Below the pieces are notes generated by a model. It saw only the letters and a program-made list of their open reading frames with translations. It was not told the DNA's origin and searched no databases. Source: Galerina marginata (lineage: Eukaryota; Basidiomycota; Agaricomycetes; Agaricales; Galerinaceae). Taken from it: DNA of 64,000 nt. How positions within the stretch are numbered: position 1 is the stretch's first letter; each line of letters opens with the position of its first letter. The position numbers were made by a program, and so were the translations under genes. Positions 9,360-20,799 of this stretch are shown piece by piece. Location: the NCBI GenBank assembly GCA_023014335.1, contig JAECYW010000005.1, positions 682,001 to 746,000 of the forward strand. The letters are read 5' to 3'.

Positions 9360-12300
9360 ATGACTTCTGTTTTCCGCCGTGCTTCTAAGAAAGTGTCTGG
9401 GGCTGAGGAACAACCTGTTGCTGGGACCTTGATTCCAGTTGAAGACTTGTCTAAAACTCGGGCTTATTATGGCTTTAATGCTAAATCTGGTCCTAGTGGC
9501 TTAGTTTATACACAATCAGGGCTTTATTCTCAGGTGTCTCCAGGTGGTGTAGAGGACAACTTGCCTGAGGACATATCTGATAAACCAGCTGGTCTTGCAG
9601 ATGAAGGTGTAGATGCAGGTGCAGAACAGCGGGCTTTGAAAAAGCAACGGCTATGGCGCAAATGGAGTGAAGATATTATACCTGCTTTACTTAAACCATA
9701 TCTTGGCCTCCTACATGATACATCTGGCCTTCGTGATTTAAATGATTCCAGGAAGGCCCAAGGCTGTCGGGGATGTGATAAAGGTCGAATTATTGATGTC
9801 TCCTGTGTGTATTTTGAAAGTAAGACTTTATTTATACTTGAATTTATGCTATATTAGTTAAACTCTGGTTATAGGACTTGAGAAGATTAAACTCTGCACT
9901 TGCACCGAACCAGCTTTGCAATTGCTCTCACGTGGCTTGTTTCCCTGTGCTCCTTCCTTACCTTCTTTGGCTATTGACTTGAATGTTTTGGAATTTGCAC
10001 AGGAGCTGTTTGTTAATGCAGCTCCTAATACCACTGCTTGGTGTGAAACACTTGAAGGATTTTTGAGTGCACGCAAATTCAAGCTGGCCACTCGAGTAAG
10101 TCTTCGCCTACAAATCTGAGCTTTGCTTGTATGGGGTTAATTATCTTGATTAGAATAATCTTCGGGCACGCTTTGGAAGTGCAATGCATTGGTATGCAAC
10201 TTTGACAAACACCAAAAACTTAATGATGCGGGATTATTTGGATCGGGTACGGGGATCTATCTTGTCCATGGATGATGAGGATGATGCTGTTATGACTGAT
10301 GGTATGTATACTTCTTTAATTTCCTAGCTCTATCAATTGATCTTCTATTCATAGACCTCCACTATCAACCGCAAAATATTCCTGATATTGAAATGGTGGA
10401 TCTGTCAGAGTCAGGTATTACCATTATTCAATACAAAGAACATCTGGCTAATTGTATCTCTAGCTCCAAACACCAATCTACCTCAGTTTCAGGACCGACC
10501 AAGTGAGTACCTTCGGGAAAGGTGTCCTCTTTGCTTTGGTGGAAATAACTGGCAAAAGAAAGAGGATTTGTGAGCTTGGAGTTGCTTATATATGTTTATT
10601 ACCTTCTGATCTTTTCTCAGAGTCGATGCAATTGTCTGCATTGATGCTTGTTTTACTCAAAAGCGCCGTAAGTCTCAGGGAAATGCTTGGCAGGCTCCAC
10701 ACACACATCCAGAAACTATCTTTGTTCCACAAGAAGATGTGGAACAAATGGAGAAAAAGGTTGAAGCGATTCGGCCTGCTAAAACTAAACCAGGCAAAAG
10801 TAAATCAAATAACAAGGAAAAAATTCAGGAGACTAACAGTAGTAATACTGATGATCCTGATTTTGAACCAGGAATGCGTGTTCCTGTCTCAGTTTTGGAT
10901 GGCTGTAATGAGTCTTTTATATCTGCTGATGAGCGTCGAGCCAAAGCCAGTACACTTTTTTTTGCGGACACAGGGCTTATGGGTTTACTCTGTCGACATG
11001 ATCGTGTTTTGTGGCTTGTAAACATGACCTCAGCAGGAGAAAAACAGCACTATGCACTTTCTTTGCTGAATAAGCTTTTTGAACACATTCCTGCAACTAT
11101 GCGGATAGGAGTTCTTTATGATATTGGCTGTCAATTGCACCGAAGTTGTGCTAAATATGGCTTTTTGGACGACTTTCTTGATCGTCTGGTTTTCGGAATT
11201 TCAGTATTTCATGCATATGGGCATCAGTGGCCCTGTCAAATTATTTACCATCCCCGAAAGTGTGAGGGATTTGGATTGACTGATGGCGAAGGTTGTGAAA
11301 GATTTTGGAGTGCAATCAAAGCTTTGATTCCCTCTTGTCGGGTCTCTGGCTATTACAACCGCATTTACACTATTGATACCAAGGTTAAACATCTAGATCA
11401 AAAGTCTCTGCTTGGTCTGGGAAACTGGTTGAGAAAAAAGTGGGTAGCTACAATAACCAAAAAGAACTCAGCTTTGGAGGTCTTAGAAGAGGTTTATGAA
11501 CAAGGTTATACCAAAGAGTTTTTAAAAGCACAATGGCAAGCTCAAGTTATAGAGCAGACAAAACCTTTGAAACGTCAGTCAAAAAATCTTGCAAATAAAG
11601 AAATTGAAGAGATCTTGGCACTTTCTAAAAATATAACCAATTATAAAGAAGAACTTTTAAAATTGGAGACAATGCTTATAACTGGAGAATATGAGGATGG
11701 GTTCACAGCAGTTGTGATTCCTGACTTGATGGAAGATCTGGAAAGCAAGGTTAAAAAAACTCAAAAAGCCGTTGCTGCCAAAAAAGCCAAATTATCAGTT
11801 GATGGAAGATTAAATCTGGAAAAGCTGATTGGAAATGAATTTTTGAAAATGCGCATAAATGCTTTGGCATTAAAGCAGAGAATTCGTGACCGTTTAAGAC
11901 ATCGCAAGTTTGAAATTGAAAGTTTGGAACGTGCTTATAGAAACACAGTCAATCATTCAAAGCTTCAAAAACATACCGAAACACAAATAAAAAGAAAAGA
12001 GCCAGGTATACAAACTTTGGCAAGGAGCTATAACAAATTGTGCTCTGATTTAGCCCAATTAATCAGATCAAAAAAGGCACCTAGAGGTGCTATTGCTCCT
12101 TTGCCAATTCAACCAGATGGCCTGTTCAAACTCGATGTTGATGATGATATTTGGCAAGATGTGGGTCTGACAGATGAAAATGACCATGATTTTGAAGTTC
12201 CTGCATGGCTAGGAAATGATGATGTGAGATCGGGTATCAAGGCACTGCTGGACTATGAGCGGTGTGTGGAAGAAGAAAGAAGACTGATAGCAGAGAAACT

Positions 12301-13949
12301 ATCAATGATTCAATGGATCTGTGAAGAGTGGAATGTGGTGGTAAATTACAAGTTCTTACGTAGTAAAAGAACTTGTTTTCCGGCCTGCATAGCAGGCAGA
12401 AAACATTCCTAACGCAATGGTTGGAAATTCTCCCACTGCTATAGTGACCCTGCATGGTTTCTGTATCTCAGCCATTACTGGGCCAATTTTGATGATCTTG
12501 GTATCAAAAAATTCGTAAAAATCAGGGCTTTCATGTGGCATGTGTATCCAGGGTTGATTAGGTCATGTGACCTGCTCACACGACCCAAAAGGCGCAAATT
12601 TGTGTAAATTTACACTTGAAACAGATTTCAGTGAGCTAGATATGTTACCCAGACCAATCTAGAATAATGTACAAATATTTACATATGTTTTGCAATGATG
12701 TCATGGTGTCCAAATCAGGCAAACAGCCAGCTCAACTTGGTGAAAATCCGAAAATTGGTGTTAAACTGACTGGATAACCCATAAAAGGCACACCAAACAT
12801 TGCAAAACATGACCAAATAACATGAAAATAATGTTTTAGAGGCCTACATAATCAAACTCACAGCAGGACTTTGTGCAAATCCCTTGAAATCAGTTGAGGC
12901 ACCAAGTTAGACCAAAATATTCTCAGGGATATGTCATGTGATATGTGTGCACAGACCATCCCTTAGGTAAAAAAAACATTATCTGTATTTTTATTTTATT
13001 TTAATGCCTTTAAATCTCCCAATATAGTGTATTTCAAACAATATTCCGCATTTGGTAAGTCACATAGAGATGTGACAATACCTATGTGACACCATCCTTT
13101 AGCCCTGATTTTTCTGATAATTACACACTTTGTTTCAAGGCAATCTGATAAAAACTAAGTGACGTATGAATTAATCTTTTTACAAGTTCTTATTGTAGTC
13201 TAATAATTAATCTTGTTACAAGTTCTTACGTAGTAAAAGAACTTGTTTTCCGGCCTGCATAGCAGGCAGAAAACATTCCTAACGCAATGGTTGGAAATTC
13301 TCCCACTGCTATAGTGACCCTGCATGGTTTCTGTATCTCAGCCATTACTGGGCCAATTTTGATGATCTTGGTATCAAAAAATTCGTAAAAATCAGGGCCT
13401 TCCTGGACACGTGACCAGGCCGTTTTAGGCTTGTTAGATCCGCCTCATTTTTCTGCTTTTTTTGAGTATAAGATCATCCTAATAGCTTCAGATCTGAGCG
13501 GACTATGCAATATTTACTTATTTAACCTTTATTTATAGTCGGACTCACCTAGAAAGTAAGAACTTGTTTTTGCCATGCGCAGCAATGGCCTCTGACCAAG
13601 TGCAATTATATGGTCAGAAAAAGATCCTGATCTTGTATTTCAACTCAATGGTCGCAAAAGTCATTTATTAAGACTTTGTGTGACTTGGGAACCATATGTT
13701 AGGATTATTCCTTCTAATGCAGATGTTGGCTGGGGTCCTAATGATGAGGAACTGGCAGATGCAAGGGCTTACGAGTTTAATGAAAACACCCAAGAAAGTG
13801 ATATGTTTGAAGAGAACAGTATGATTTCCATTGCTGAAGATGAGGAAATGGAATGGTCTGGAAATGATGATGATGAAAATGATGCAGAAGTTCTTGATGA
13901 TATGGAGTCAAATGCACTTCAAGATAATTTTAGGGTTGAAAGAATGTAA
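9360..13949 (+). pseudogene. KDZ-family transposase, copy 1, interrupted
   Basis: Same gene as 30203-33537. Exons: 9360-9819, 9875-10095, 10154-10301, from 10355, then one ending about 10571, and 10620-13949. The main exon is broken after residues ...EEWNVVVN by the 1255-bp Helitron-like element 12346-13600. The frame resumes at 13601 with the acidic tail ending LQDNFRVERM. The pre-insertion part retains CPLCFGG, CIDACFTQKR, LYDIGCQL and DGEGCERFW. Translation now ends at 12412 inside the insertion, so the C-terminal ~100 residues are lost. It differs from copy 2 at few residues (R/Q in DRPSEY, D/N in VDDDIW). Confidence 0.85.
12346..13600 (+). mobile_element. Helitron-like element A1 (1255 bp, double 5' end)
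   Basis: Begins TTACAAGTTCTTACG (hairpin ACAAGTTCTT...AAGAACTTGT) and ends with hairpin GCCAT...ATGGC, then CTCTGACCAAG. Copy 2 gives the empty site: GTGGTAAA|TGCAATT, so insertion is between A and T with no target duplication. The length equals the 1255-nt offset between the arms. A second complete 5' end lies inside at 13216, so 13216-13600 (385 bp) is itself a short element, preceded by an ~870-bp segment with its own 5' end and no 3' end. Confidence 0.85.
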
Positions 13950-14129
13950 TATAACAAATGGTGATTTGTATAAATATTGATCATGAATTTTTTGGGGAGA
14001 TTGAGAAATAAGTCTATATATACAGTCAGAAATGTTTTAACGGGGCAAAATATATGTGTACTTTTGTTTGAATGGATCATAAGAGAATTTTGAAGTATTT
14101 AAAGGTCAGATTGTGGAAGCTGGAAAAAA

Positions 14130-16290
14130 TTAACAAGCAATTCTTTTAACATTGAGTTATCAAATACAACAGATAACATCAAGGCTAAGATCCAGGACAT
14201 GCAAGGCAGGTCCTCTGACACCATAGATAATGTCAAAGCGATGTTCCAGGACGATATAGCCTCGACTATTCCAATACTGTAGATAACGTCTAGGCCAAGA
14301 TTCAAAAAAATATTTTCAGAACTAGGTGGGAAAACATTTTTTGTGCCTGAAAATATTTTTAAACATCAGTGTGAAAATGTTTTGACAACGTCAAGGCAAA
14401 GATCCAGGAGAATATAGCTGTGACTGTTCCAATATCATTGATAATGTCAAGGCTAAGATCCAGAAGCCGAATGTCGAGTGCTCCAACACCATAGACAATG
14501 TCAAAGCGAAGATCCAGGACAATAGAACTGCGACTATTCCAATACCATTGATAAAGTCAAGGCTAAGATCCAGGACAAGGAAGGCAAGTCCTCTGACACC
14601 ATAGATAATGTCAAAGTGAATGTTGAGAAGAATATAGCTGTGACTATTGCAATACCATAGATAATGTCAAGGCTAAGATCCAAGACAAGCTGAATAGACA
14701 ATGTCAAAGCGAGGATCCAGGACAATATAGCATTGACTATTCCAATACCATAGATAATGTCATGGCTAAGATTCAAAAAATATTTTCAGAACGAAGTGGG
14801 AAAATATTTTTTGTGCCTGAAAATATTTTTAGATCTCAGTGTGAAAATGTTTTGACATTGTCAAAGCAAAGATTCAGGACAATATAGCTGTGACTGTTCC
14901 AATACCATTGATAATGTCAAGGCAAAGATCCAGAAGCCAAATGTTGAGTCTTCTGACACCATAGACAATGTCAAGGCTAAGATCCAGGACAATAGAACCG
15001 CGACTATTCCAATACCATTGACAATGTCAAGGCAAAGATCGAGAAGCCGAATGTCGAGTCCTCTGACACCATAGACAATGTCGAAGCAAAGATTCAGGAC
15101 AGTAGAACCGCGACTATTCCAATACCATTGACAATGTCAAGGCAAAGATCGAGAAGCCGAATGTCGAGTCCTCTGACACCATAGACAATGTCAAGGCTAA
15201 GATCCAGGACAATCCAACCGCGACTATTCCAATACCATTGACAATGTCAAGGCAAAGATCGAGAAGCCGAATGTCGAGTCCTCCGACACCATAGACAATG
15301 TCAAAGCGAAGATTCAGGACAGTAGAACCGTGATTATTCCAATACCATTAATAATGTCAAGGCTAAGATTCAAAAAATATCTTCTGAACTAAGTGGGAAA
15401 TATTTTTTGTGCCTGAAAATATTTTTAGACCTTAGTGTGAAAATGTTTTGACAATGTCAAGGCTAAGATCCAGGACAATATAGCCGCGACTGTTCCAATA
15501 CCATTGATAACATCAAGGCTAAGATCCAGGACAAGAAAGTCGAGTCCTCTGACACCATAGATAACGTCAAGGCTAAGATCCAGGACAATATAGCCGCGAC
15601 TGTTCCAATACCATTGATAACGTCAAGGCTAAGATCCAGGACAAGAAAGTCGAGTCCTCTGACACCATAGATAACGTCAAGGCTAAGATCCAGGACAATA
15701 TAGCCGCGACTGTTCCAATACCATTGATAACGTCAAGGCTAAGATCCAGGACAAGAAAGTCGAGTCCTCTGACACCATAGATAACGTCAAGGCTAAGATC
15801 CAGGACTATATAGCCGCGACTGTTCCAATACCATTGATAATGTCAAGGCTAAGATCCAGGACTATATAGCCGCGACTGTTCCAATACCATTGATAACGTC
15901 AAGGCCAAGATCCAGGACAAGAAAGTCGAGGACTATATAGCCGCGACTATTCCAATACCATTGATAACGTCAAGGCTAAGATCCAGGACAAGAAAGTCGA
16001 GTCCTCTGACACCATAGATAACGTCAAGGCTAAGATCCAGGACAAGAAAGTCGAGTCCTCTGACACCATAGATAACGTCAAGGCTAAGATCCAGGACTTT
16101 ATAGCCGCGACTGTTCCAATACCATTGATAACGTCAAGGCTAAGATCCAGGACAATATAGCCGCAACTGTTCCAATGCCATTGATAATGTCAAGGCCAAA
16201 ATCCAGGACAAGAAAAATAGACAATGGCAAAGCAAAGATCCAGGACAATATAGCTGTGAGCTTTCACATGTCATAGACAATTTCAAAGCA
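14130..16290 (+). repeat. Ubiquitin-fragment satellite array 1
   Basis: Degenerate units of about 54-56 nt. On the plus strand units read VESSDTIDNVKAKIQDK, identical to ubiquitin residues 17-33; one unit near 14571 extends to QDKEG (to residue 35). Other variants read CSNTIDNVKAKIQDN or KIQKPNVESSDTID. At 15985-16097 two units follow in frame, but most junctions shift frame (54 versus 56 nt) and meet stops, so no long polypeptide results. Three AT-rich blocks (about 14301-14383, 14771-14862, 15369-15456) interrupt it. It lies just downstream of the KDZ stop. Confidence 0.9.
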
Positions 16291-16864
16291 AACATACAAG
16301 ACATACGGGAATAAATTCTTCTCCATATTTGTATTAGCCTCATTGTAAACTAAGTTACTTTAATTGTCATGTTACTATTATTAATCTACAGCAGTAATAA
16401 ATTAAATGGTAATATTTTTTGCTTTTCTGATAATTATAATTTAGTACATTGCTTTATTCCTTCTTTGGCCTGCTCTTTCTGGTATTACTTGCTGTATTAC
16501 ACCTGTGGGGCTCTTACCTATCCTAGCAAGGACCAGAAATGCCCAGAAAACTTTTGGCACTGAAAGGACCCCTGACACCCCTTCAGCAACAAATATATTC
16601 TCTAAGAACAAATATATTCTGAAACAAGAAAACCTTTCTGCCCGTCACATAAATATTTCTATATTTATGTATAAAATATTTATAGCAAGAAACATTATTC
16701 ATTTTTGAAAAATAATCCTTTCAGTATAGAGGAATGTTTCGGGAGAAAAAAGAATATTTGGCTGAAATATGTTTCTACAAAATCTTTCTGAGCCTCCTCT
16801 AGATTGTATTTCCTATCAGAAATTAATCAACCTAGTAGGTTATGTTTAGTGGGTCACTGAAGTG
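16291..16864. mobile_element. Terminal sequence of giant element (copy 1)
   Basis: A conserved 570-bp non-coding terminus that recurs, inverted or direct, at 26973-27546, 54326-54899 and 55603-56176. It ends GGGTCACTGAAGTG; the subterminal 13-mer AACCTACTAGGTT (or complement) is palindromic. Short ORFs here are chance. The flank at 16865 begins CACAAGG. Confidence 0.8.
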
Positions 16865-16976
16865 CACAAGGCTAAACAACAACTAGATCAATTTAATAGC
16901 TAAAAAGGAAATGTTAATGCTTTTTTTACGAACGCAAGAGAATTCAACCGGATCGATCATACCGGTGTAACATGGC

Positions 16977-16984
16977 TATAAAAG
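16977..16984 (+). promoter_or_regulatory. TATA box of hypothetical gene 17042
   Basis: TATAAAAG 58 nt upstream of the ATG at 17042. Confidence 0.5.
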
Positions 16985-17041
16985 CCAGTGCAGAATTTTG
17001 GAAACCTATCTCTTCTTTCTTCGATCTATCACTAAAATATT

Positions 17042-18224
17042 ATGGATCAATTTTACGATATGAAAGCTACTGGTCAGTTGGACTTTCATGATCATTGTAA
17101 TAGCAATTAACAAGATTTTAGAGAGCAAAGTGGAAAGAATTGCGGAAAACCAGGTACACAAAAGAAAACAGTTATGTCATTTCAATGCAGTATGTCATGG
17201 TGTATCTTAAAATAACAAATGTGACTGAAACAAAAATAGACAGATGGAATCAAGGACCAGGTCCAGGTCACTCCTTTAGAACAAAACAAAATCTGGAAAC
17301 TTATCCCATCTTTGAGTAATGAAGATGCCAAAGAAGTTGTTCTACGTGTTCAAGGTGTATTGAGCCAGAAGTCACTTCCACCCATATCGCAGCCATTTAA
17401 TATGTAAGTCAGAACTGTTGTTGAAATATTAATAAGATTGACAGTACTAAACATCATATGCAGAGAACCAAAACAACGACATTTCATGCGACAATCAGTA
17501 ACACTCACTGGACTGGGCAGCACTCTCTTCTCTCAGGCTATACAAAATGCTCAAGACATTCACCAGATATTCTCACGCACCTTTCCACAAGGTGCTCTTG
17601 AGGACTGGAATTCTGCACTATTTGAAGGCCATCCAGCAATTGATATGAACAATTGCTTCTTTACACTTTGCAAACAAGCAATCACCGATGAAATATTACC
17701 TTTCTCAAATGAAGTCAATCCACATGGAATCCTTGCAGCTGCTATGGGTATTGATGATCAATTTGTTCATACAACAGAAAATGAAGTTGAGTACTATGAA
17801 CTTATCAATGACCCTGACCAAGAAATCAAGTAAGCTTCCATTCAGATTATACTGTTTGCAATCTTTAATAGTTATTGAACAGATATCAGAAAATCAATCC
17901 TATAAAATTCCGCTGTGGAGATATTGTCGAAGCCCAACTTTCTTTCATTTGTATTAAAATGAAAAATGAAAGATATAGGATGTTGACAGTTCTTCAGGCA
18001 ATTACCATTTTGGACACCTCTTCTTTAAGAGTGCATATTGACTTATTGCACTCATAAATAAGTCAACTCTAACATCACTCTACTTTTAGGAAGCTGCTAT
18101 AGCACGCAATCGATCTAAAAACCAGACAGTAAGGCAGGTTTCTTTAAAGAGAAAGGTTGGATATGCCACAGATGAAGTTGTAGAAGCGCAAGATCGTCTG
18201 AGTCGAATGAAACTAAAAGATTAG
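17042..18224 (+). CDS. Hypothetical multi-exon protein (GDIVEAQLSF type)
   Basis: Not recognised by name. Exons joined by introns of about 40-60 nt: MDQFYDMKAT, then ILESKVERIAENQ, then TDGIKDQVQV...SQPF, then REPKQRHFMRQSVTLTGLGS (from about 17462), then YQKINPIKFRCGDIVEAQLSF, then a final basic exon with VSLKRKVGYATDEVVEAQDR ending MKLKD at 18224. The FRxGDIVExQxSFI...ERYRMLTVLQ pattern recalls a protein type I know from Agaricomycete repeat regions, without known function. No transmembrane segment or catalytic motif seen. It starts 170 nt from the end of copy 1 of the giant element. Confidence 0.55.
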
Positions 18225-18497
18225 AGATTTCTATGAAACTGGACTTCTAACGATTGGATTCATGTAGCATTAAAAGCCATAGTAATATACAGTCCTTACT
18301 AGTTATTGTGATATATCAATTAGTCTTCTAGGTAATTTAAATAAAGTCGTCGGAAGCAAGTAAATTAACGTGTATACTACAAAGCAAACAGGCTTATGGA
18401 TTTTTGGTGTTGAATGGTGTTGCAGATCTTGTACAAGCCTACGGATCATGTTTACTTATGGATCTTCAGTATTGAATAGCGTTGCGGATCTTAGGCA
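18225..18497. other. Non-coding stretch
   Basis: AT-rich, with no gene seen. The right part (18420-18490) has GGATCTTG/GGATCATG-type short repeats related to the 5' flank of the F-box-like genes. Confidence 0.4.
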
Positions 18498-18880
18498 CTT
18501 GGTCAGAGGCCATTGCTGCGCATGGCAAAAACAAGTTGTTACTTTGGGGTGAGGCAGTGCCTGAAGACTTACACTGTTATTAAATAAATACATATTAAAT
18601 ATGTAAATAATATGTAGTCCGCTCAAATCTGAACCGATTGGGATGATCTTATACTCAAAAAAAGCAGAAAAATGAGGCGGTTCTAACAAGCCTAAAGACC
18701 CTGATTTTTACGATTTTTTGGATACCAAGATCATAAAAATTGGCCCAGTAATGGCTGAGATACAGAAACCATGCAGGGTCACTATAGCAGTGGGAGAATT
18801 TCCAACTATTGCGTTAGAAACCATTTCCTTCTGCTATCAAGTGTAGAAAACAAGTTCTTTTACTACGTAAGAACTTGTAA
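18498..18880 (-). mobile_element. Helitron-like element A2 (383 bp)
   Basis: Minus-strand copy: the plus strand starts CTTGGTCAGAGGCC and ends AAGAACTTGTAA. It has the 5' hairpin, the inverted copy of ACAAGTTCTTAC near the 3' end and the 3' hairpin. The 3' flank is T (in element orientation); the 5' flank is G. It sits in the 5' flank of the F-box-like paralogue. Confidence 0.8.
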
Positions 18881-18967
18881 CTCAAAAAAGGTTACGGATC
18901 TTGCAGATCTTCTGGAGCTTGCCGCAAAAGAGTCTGTCACTGCTTCAGGGAAGACTAGCTGATACAA

Positions 18968-18975
18968 TATATAAG
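18968..18975 (+). promoter_or_regulatory. TATA box of the second F-box-like gene
   Basis: TATATAAG 85 nt upstream of the ATG at 19060. Confidence 0.4.
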
Positions 18976-19988
18976 CTGGCTCGAGGTCATCCAATTTCTT
19001 CAGTTCCTTTCCTTTCTTCTCCACTACTACTCTCTAAATACACTTTATTCTTCCTGATTATGGCAAAAAGTCGAACTCAAAAGCAAGCAACCCATGCTGG
19101 TGGGTTACATTTGAATTCAAAGTTGATATGATGCTAACCTTACAAATAATAGAAACTCCTTACCGTCGTCGCTCGGTTCGACTTCTGAAGGCATCTGCAA
19201 ATGAACCCGATATGTCAAGTGAATCTGCTATTCCAATCACAGGTATGAGTTTAGTTTATAACTTTGTTAATGGTTTTGACTCCATATTTTTCATACAGAG
19301 AACAATAATACCATAATGGAAGAAGATACAAATAGTAAGTAATCAAACTTGTATTCAACTTCATAACTTACTAATTAAAATTAATAGTGTCTGAAGAACT
19401 TCAGTATCCTGCAGAAGAGCATACTGGAGATCTTCATCTAGAAGGCTTCATTTCCAATAACCTTCCAGTAAGAAAGTACAATTGCAAAGCTCTCAGGATG
19501 TTGTGGAAAGGCACTGTTCAAGCTATTGTTAACCAATCCATGAACAATGAAGAATCTCGTCGTCATGCCATTTGCGTGGTTCGCCAAGCTGCAGGTTGTT
19601 TGGAAATTGACTTGGGTGCAACTACACCAATTCCTGTTGGTAAAGACTGGGCAATCAGGAGGCCTAACATCTTTGAGATCAACTATAGCATTCCTCATCT
19701 GTCGGACGAACTCAAACATGCATCCAAAACTCTCTGGGCCAAATGGGGAAATAGCCAAAATCTTGTTGATTTGATTGCTTTGGCTGAGGAAGAAATTCTA
19801 CGACCAGATGTTCAGGCTTTTATCTTGATTCTCGCCAAATCTGTTGGAATCCTAAGCAGCAATATCAGTAAGCTTGTGTTATTATTTATCTGGCTATTGA
19901 TATCTGATTATGTGAACAGTCAACAAAGTAACATATGCAATTCAGCGCAGCAAAATGTCCTTCCTTCCATCTGGCATACAGAATAAAA

Positions 19989-20374
19989 CTTGGTCAGAGG
20001 CCATTGCTGCGCATGGCAAAAACAAGTTCTTACTTTCTAGGTGAGTCCGACTATAAATAAAGGTTAAATAAGTAAATAATGCATAGTCCGCTCAAATCTG
20101 AAGCTATTGGGATGATCTTATACTCAAAAAAAGCAGAAAAATGAGGCGGTTCTAACAAGCCTAATTGCGCCTGGTCACGTGACCAGGAAGGCCCTGATTT
20201 TTACGAATTTTTTGATACCAAGATCATAAAAATTGGCCCAGTAATGGCTGAGATACAGAAATTGGTGCAGGGTCACTATATGAGTGGGAGAATTTCCAAC
20301 CATTGCGTTAGAAACCATTTCTGCCTGCTATGCAGGCCGGAAAACAAGTTTTTTTACTACGTAAGAACTTGTAA
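19989..20374 (-). mobile_element. Helitron-like element A3 (386 bp)
   Basis: Plus-strand ends CTTGGTCAGAGG and AACTTGTAA. Alignment of the flanking gene with 1047-2057 suggests the target AATAAAA|TCCTCGA, i.e. insertion next to a T without duplication. Same structure as A2. Confidence 0.8.
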
Positions 20375-20799
20375 TCCTCGACCACCTCACTGCATATGAT
20401 CGCCAATCTTTTGCTGAAACCAGCAAAAGTCACCTTTTTTGTCTAAACCAGTACCTCTGCCACTTGATTGGAGACATGCTCAAGGATTTTGGATTCACTC
20501 TAGAGACATTCATGTCAGCTCTGGCAGACTATCAGGCCATTATCACTGGGTCCTTTACACTTCAGCCTCTCCTTGCAAAAGACCAGCGCTTCAACTCCAA
20601 CAATCTCAATATAGTCATGTCTACCTATGCTGTCTGACTCTTCCAAAACAAAATCCTCAATGACTACACTCTCCATATTCCTGATACCAGATTCCATTCA
20701 TATAATCCTGTCATCTGCGACCGCATCGTATTTTCCCACAAGGACACAAGATACACAATCCAGATTCTCATCATCAAGAATGGACATTCACCTTTGGAA

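Larger units (their letters stand above)
4593..16864 (-). mobile_element. Giant KDZ element, copy 1 (truncated)
   Basis: Inverted relative to copy 2 (26973-54899). Paired positions sum to 49196 (4593-5669), 42897 (up to the 12346 insertion), 44152 and then 43837 near the terminus; each step is explained by one indel. It holds the start of gene Y, gene X, a KDZ gene split by a Helitron-like insertion, a ubiquitin-fragment array and the terminus ...GGGTCACTGAAGTG at 16864. The AT-hook half is missing: the copy ends at a CTCGT-type Helitron-like end at 4592. Confidence 0.85.

Noticed and set aside
12346..13600. TIR-type (cut-and-paste) MITE interpretation of family A
   Set aside because: The inverted ACAAGTTCTTAC copies are subterminal, not terminal, and five empty-site comparisons show no target duplication.
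14571..16097. Functional polyubiquitin gene
   Set aside because: Only residues 17-35 are present, frame is not kept between most units, and stops occur in every long reading.
14130..16290. CRISPR-like array
   Set aside because: Units are contiguous and degenerate, with no unique spacers of constant length, and the context is eukaryotic.
16369..16708. Short ORFs in the 570-bp terminus, repeated at four places
   Set aside because: Repeated only because the terminus is repeated; they are short, overlap each other and have no start context or exon partners.
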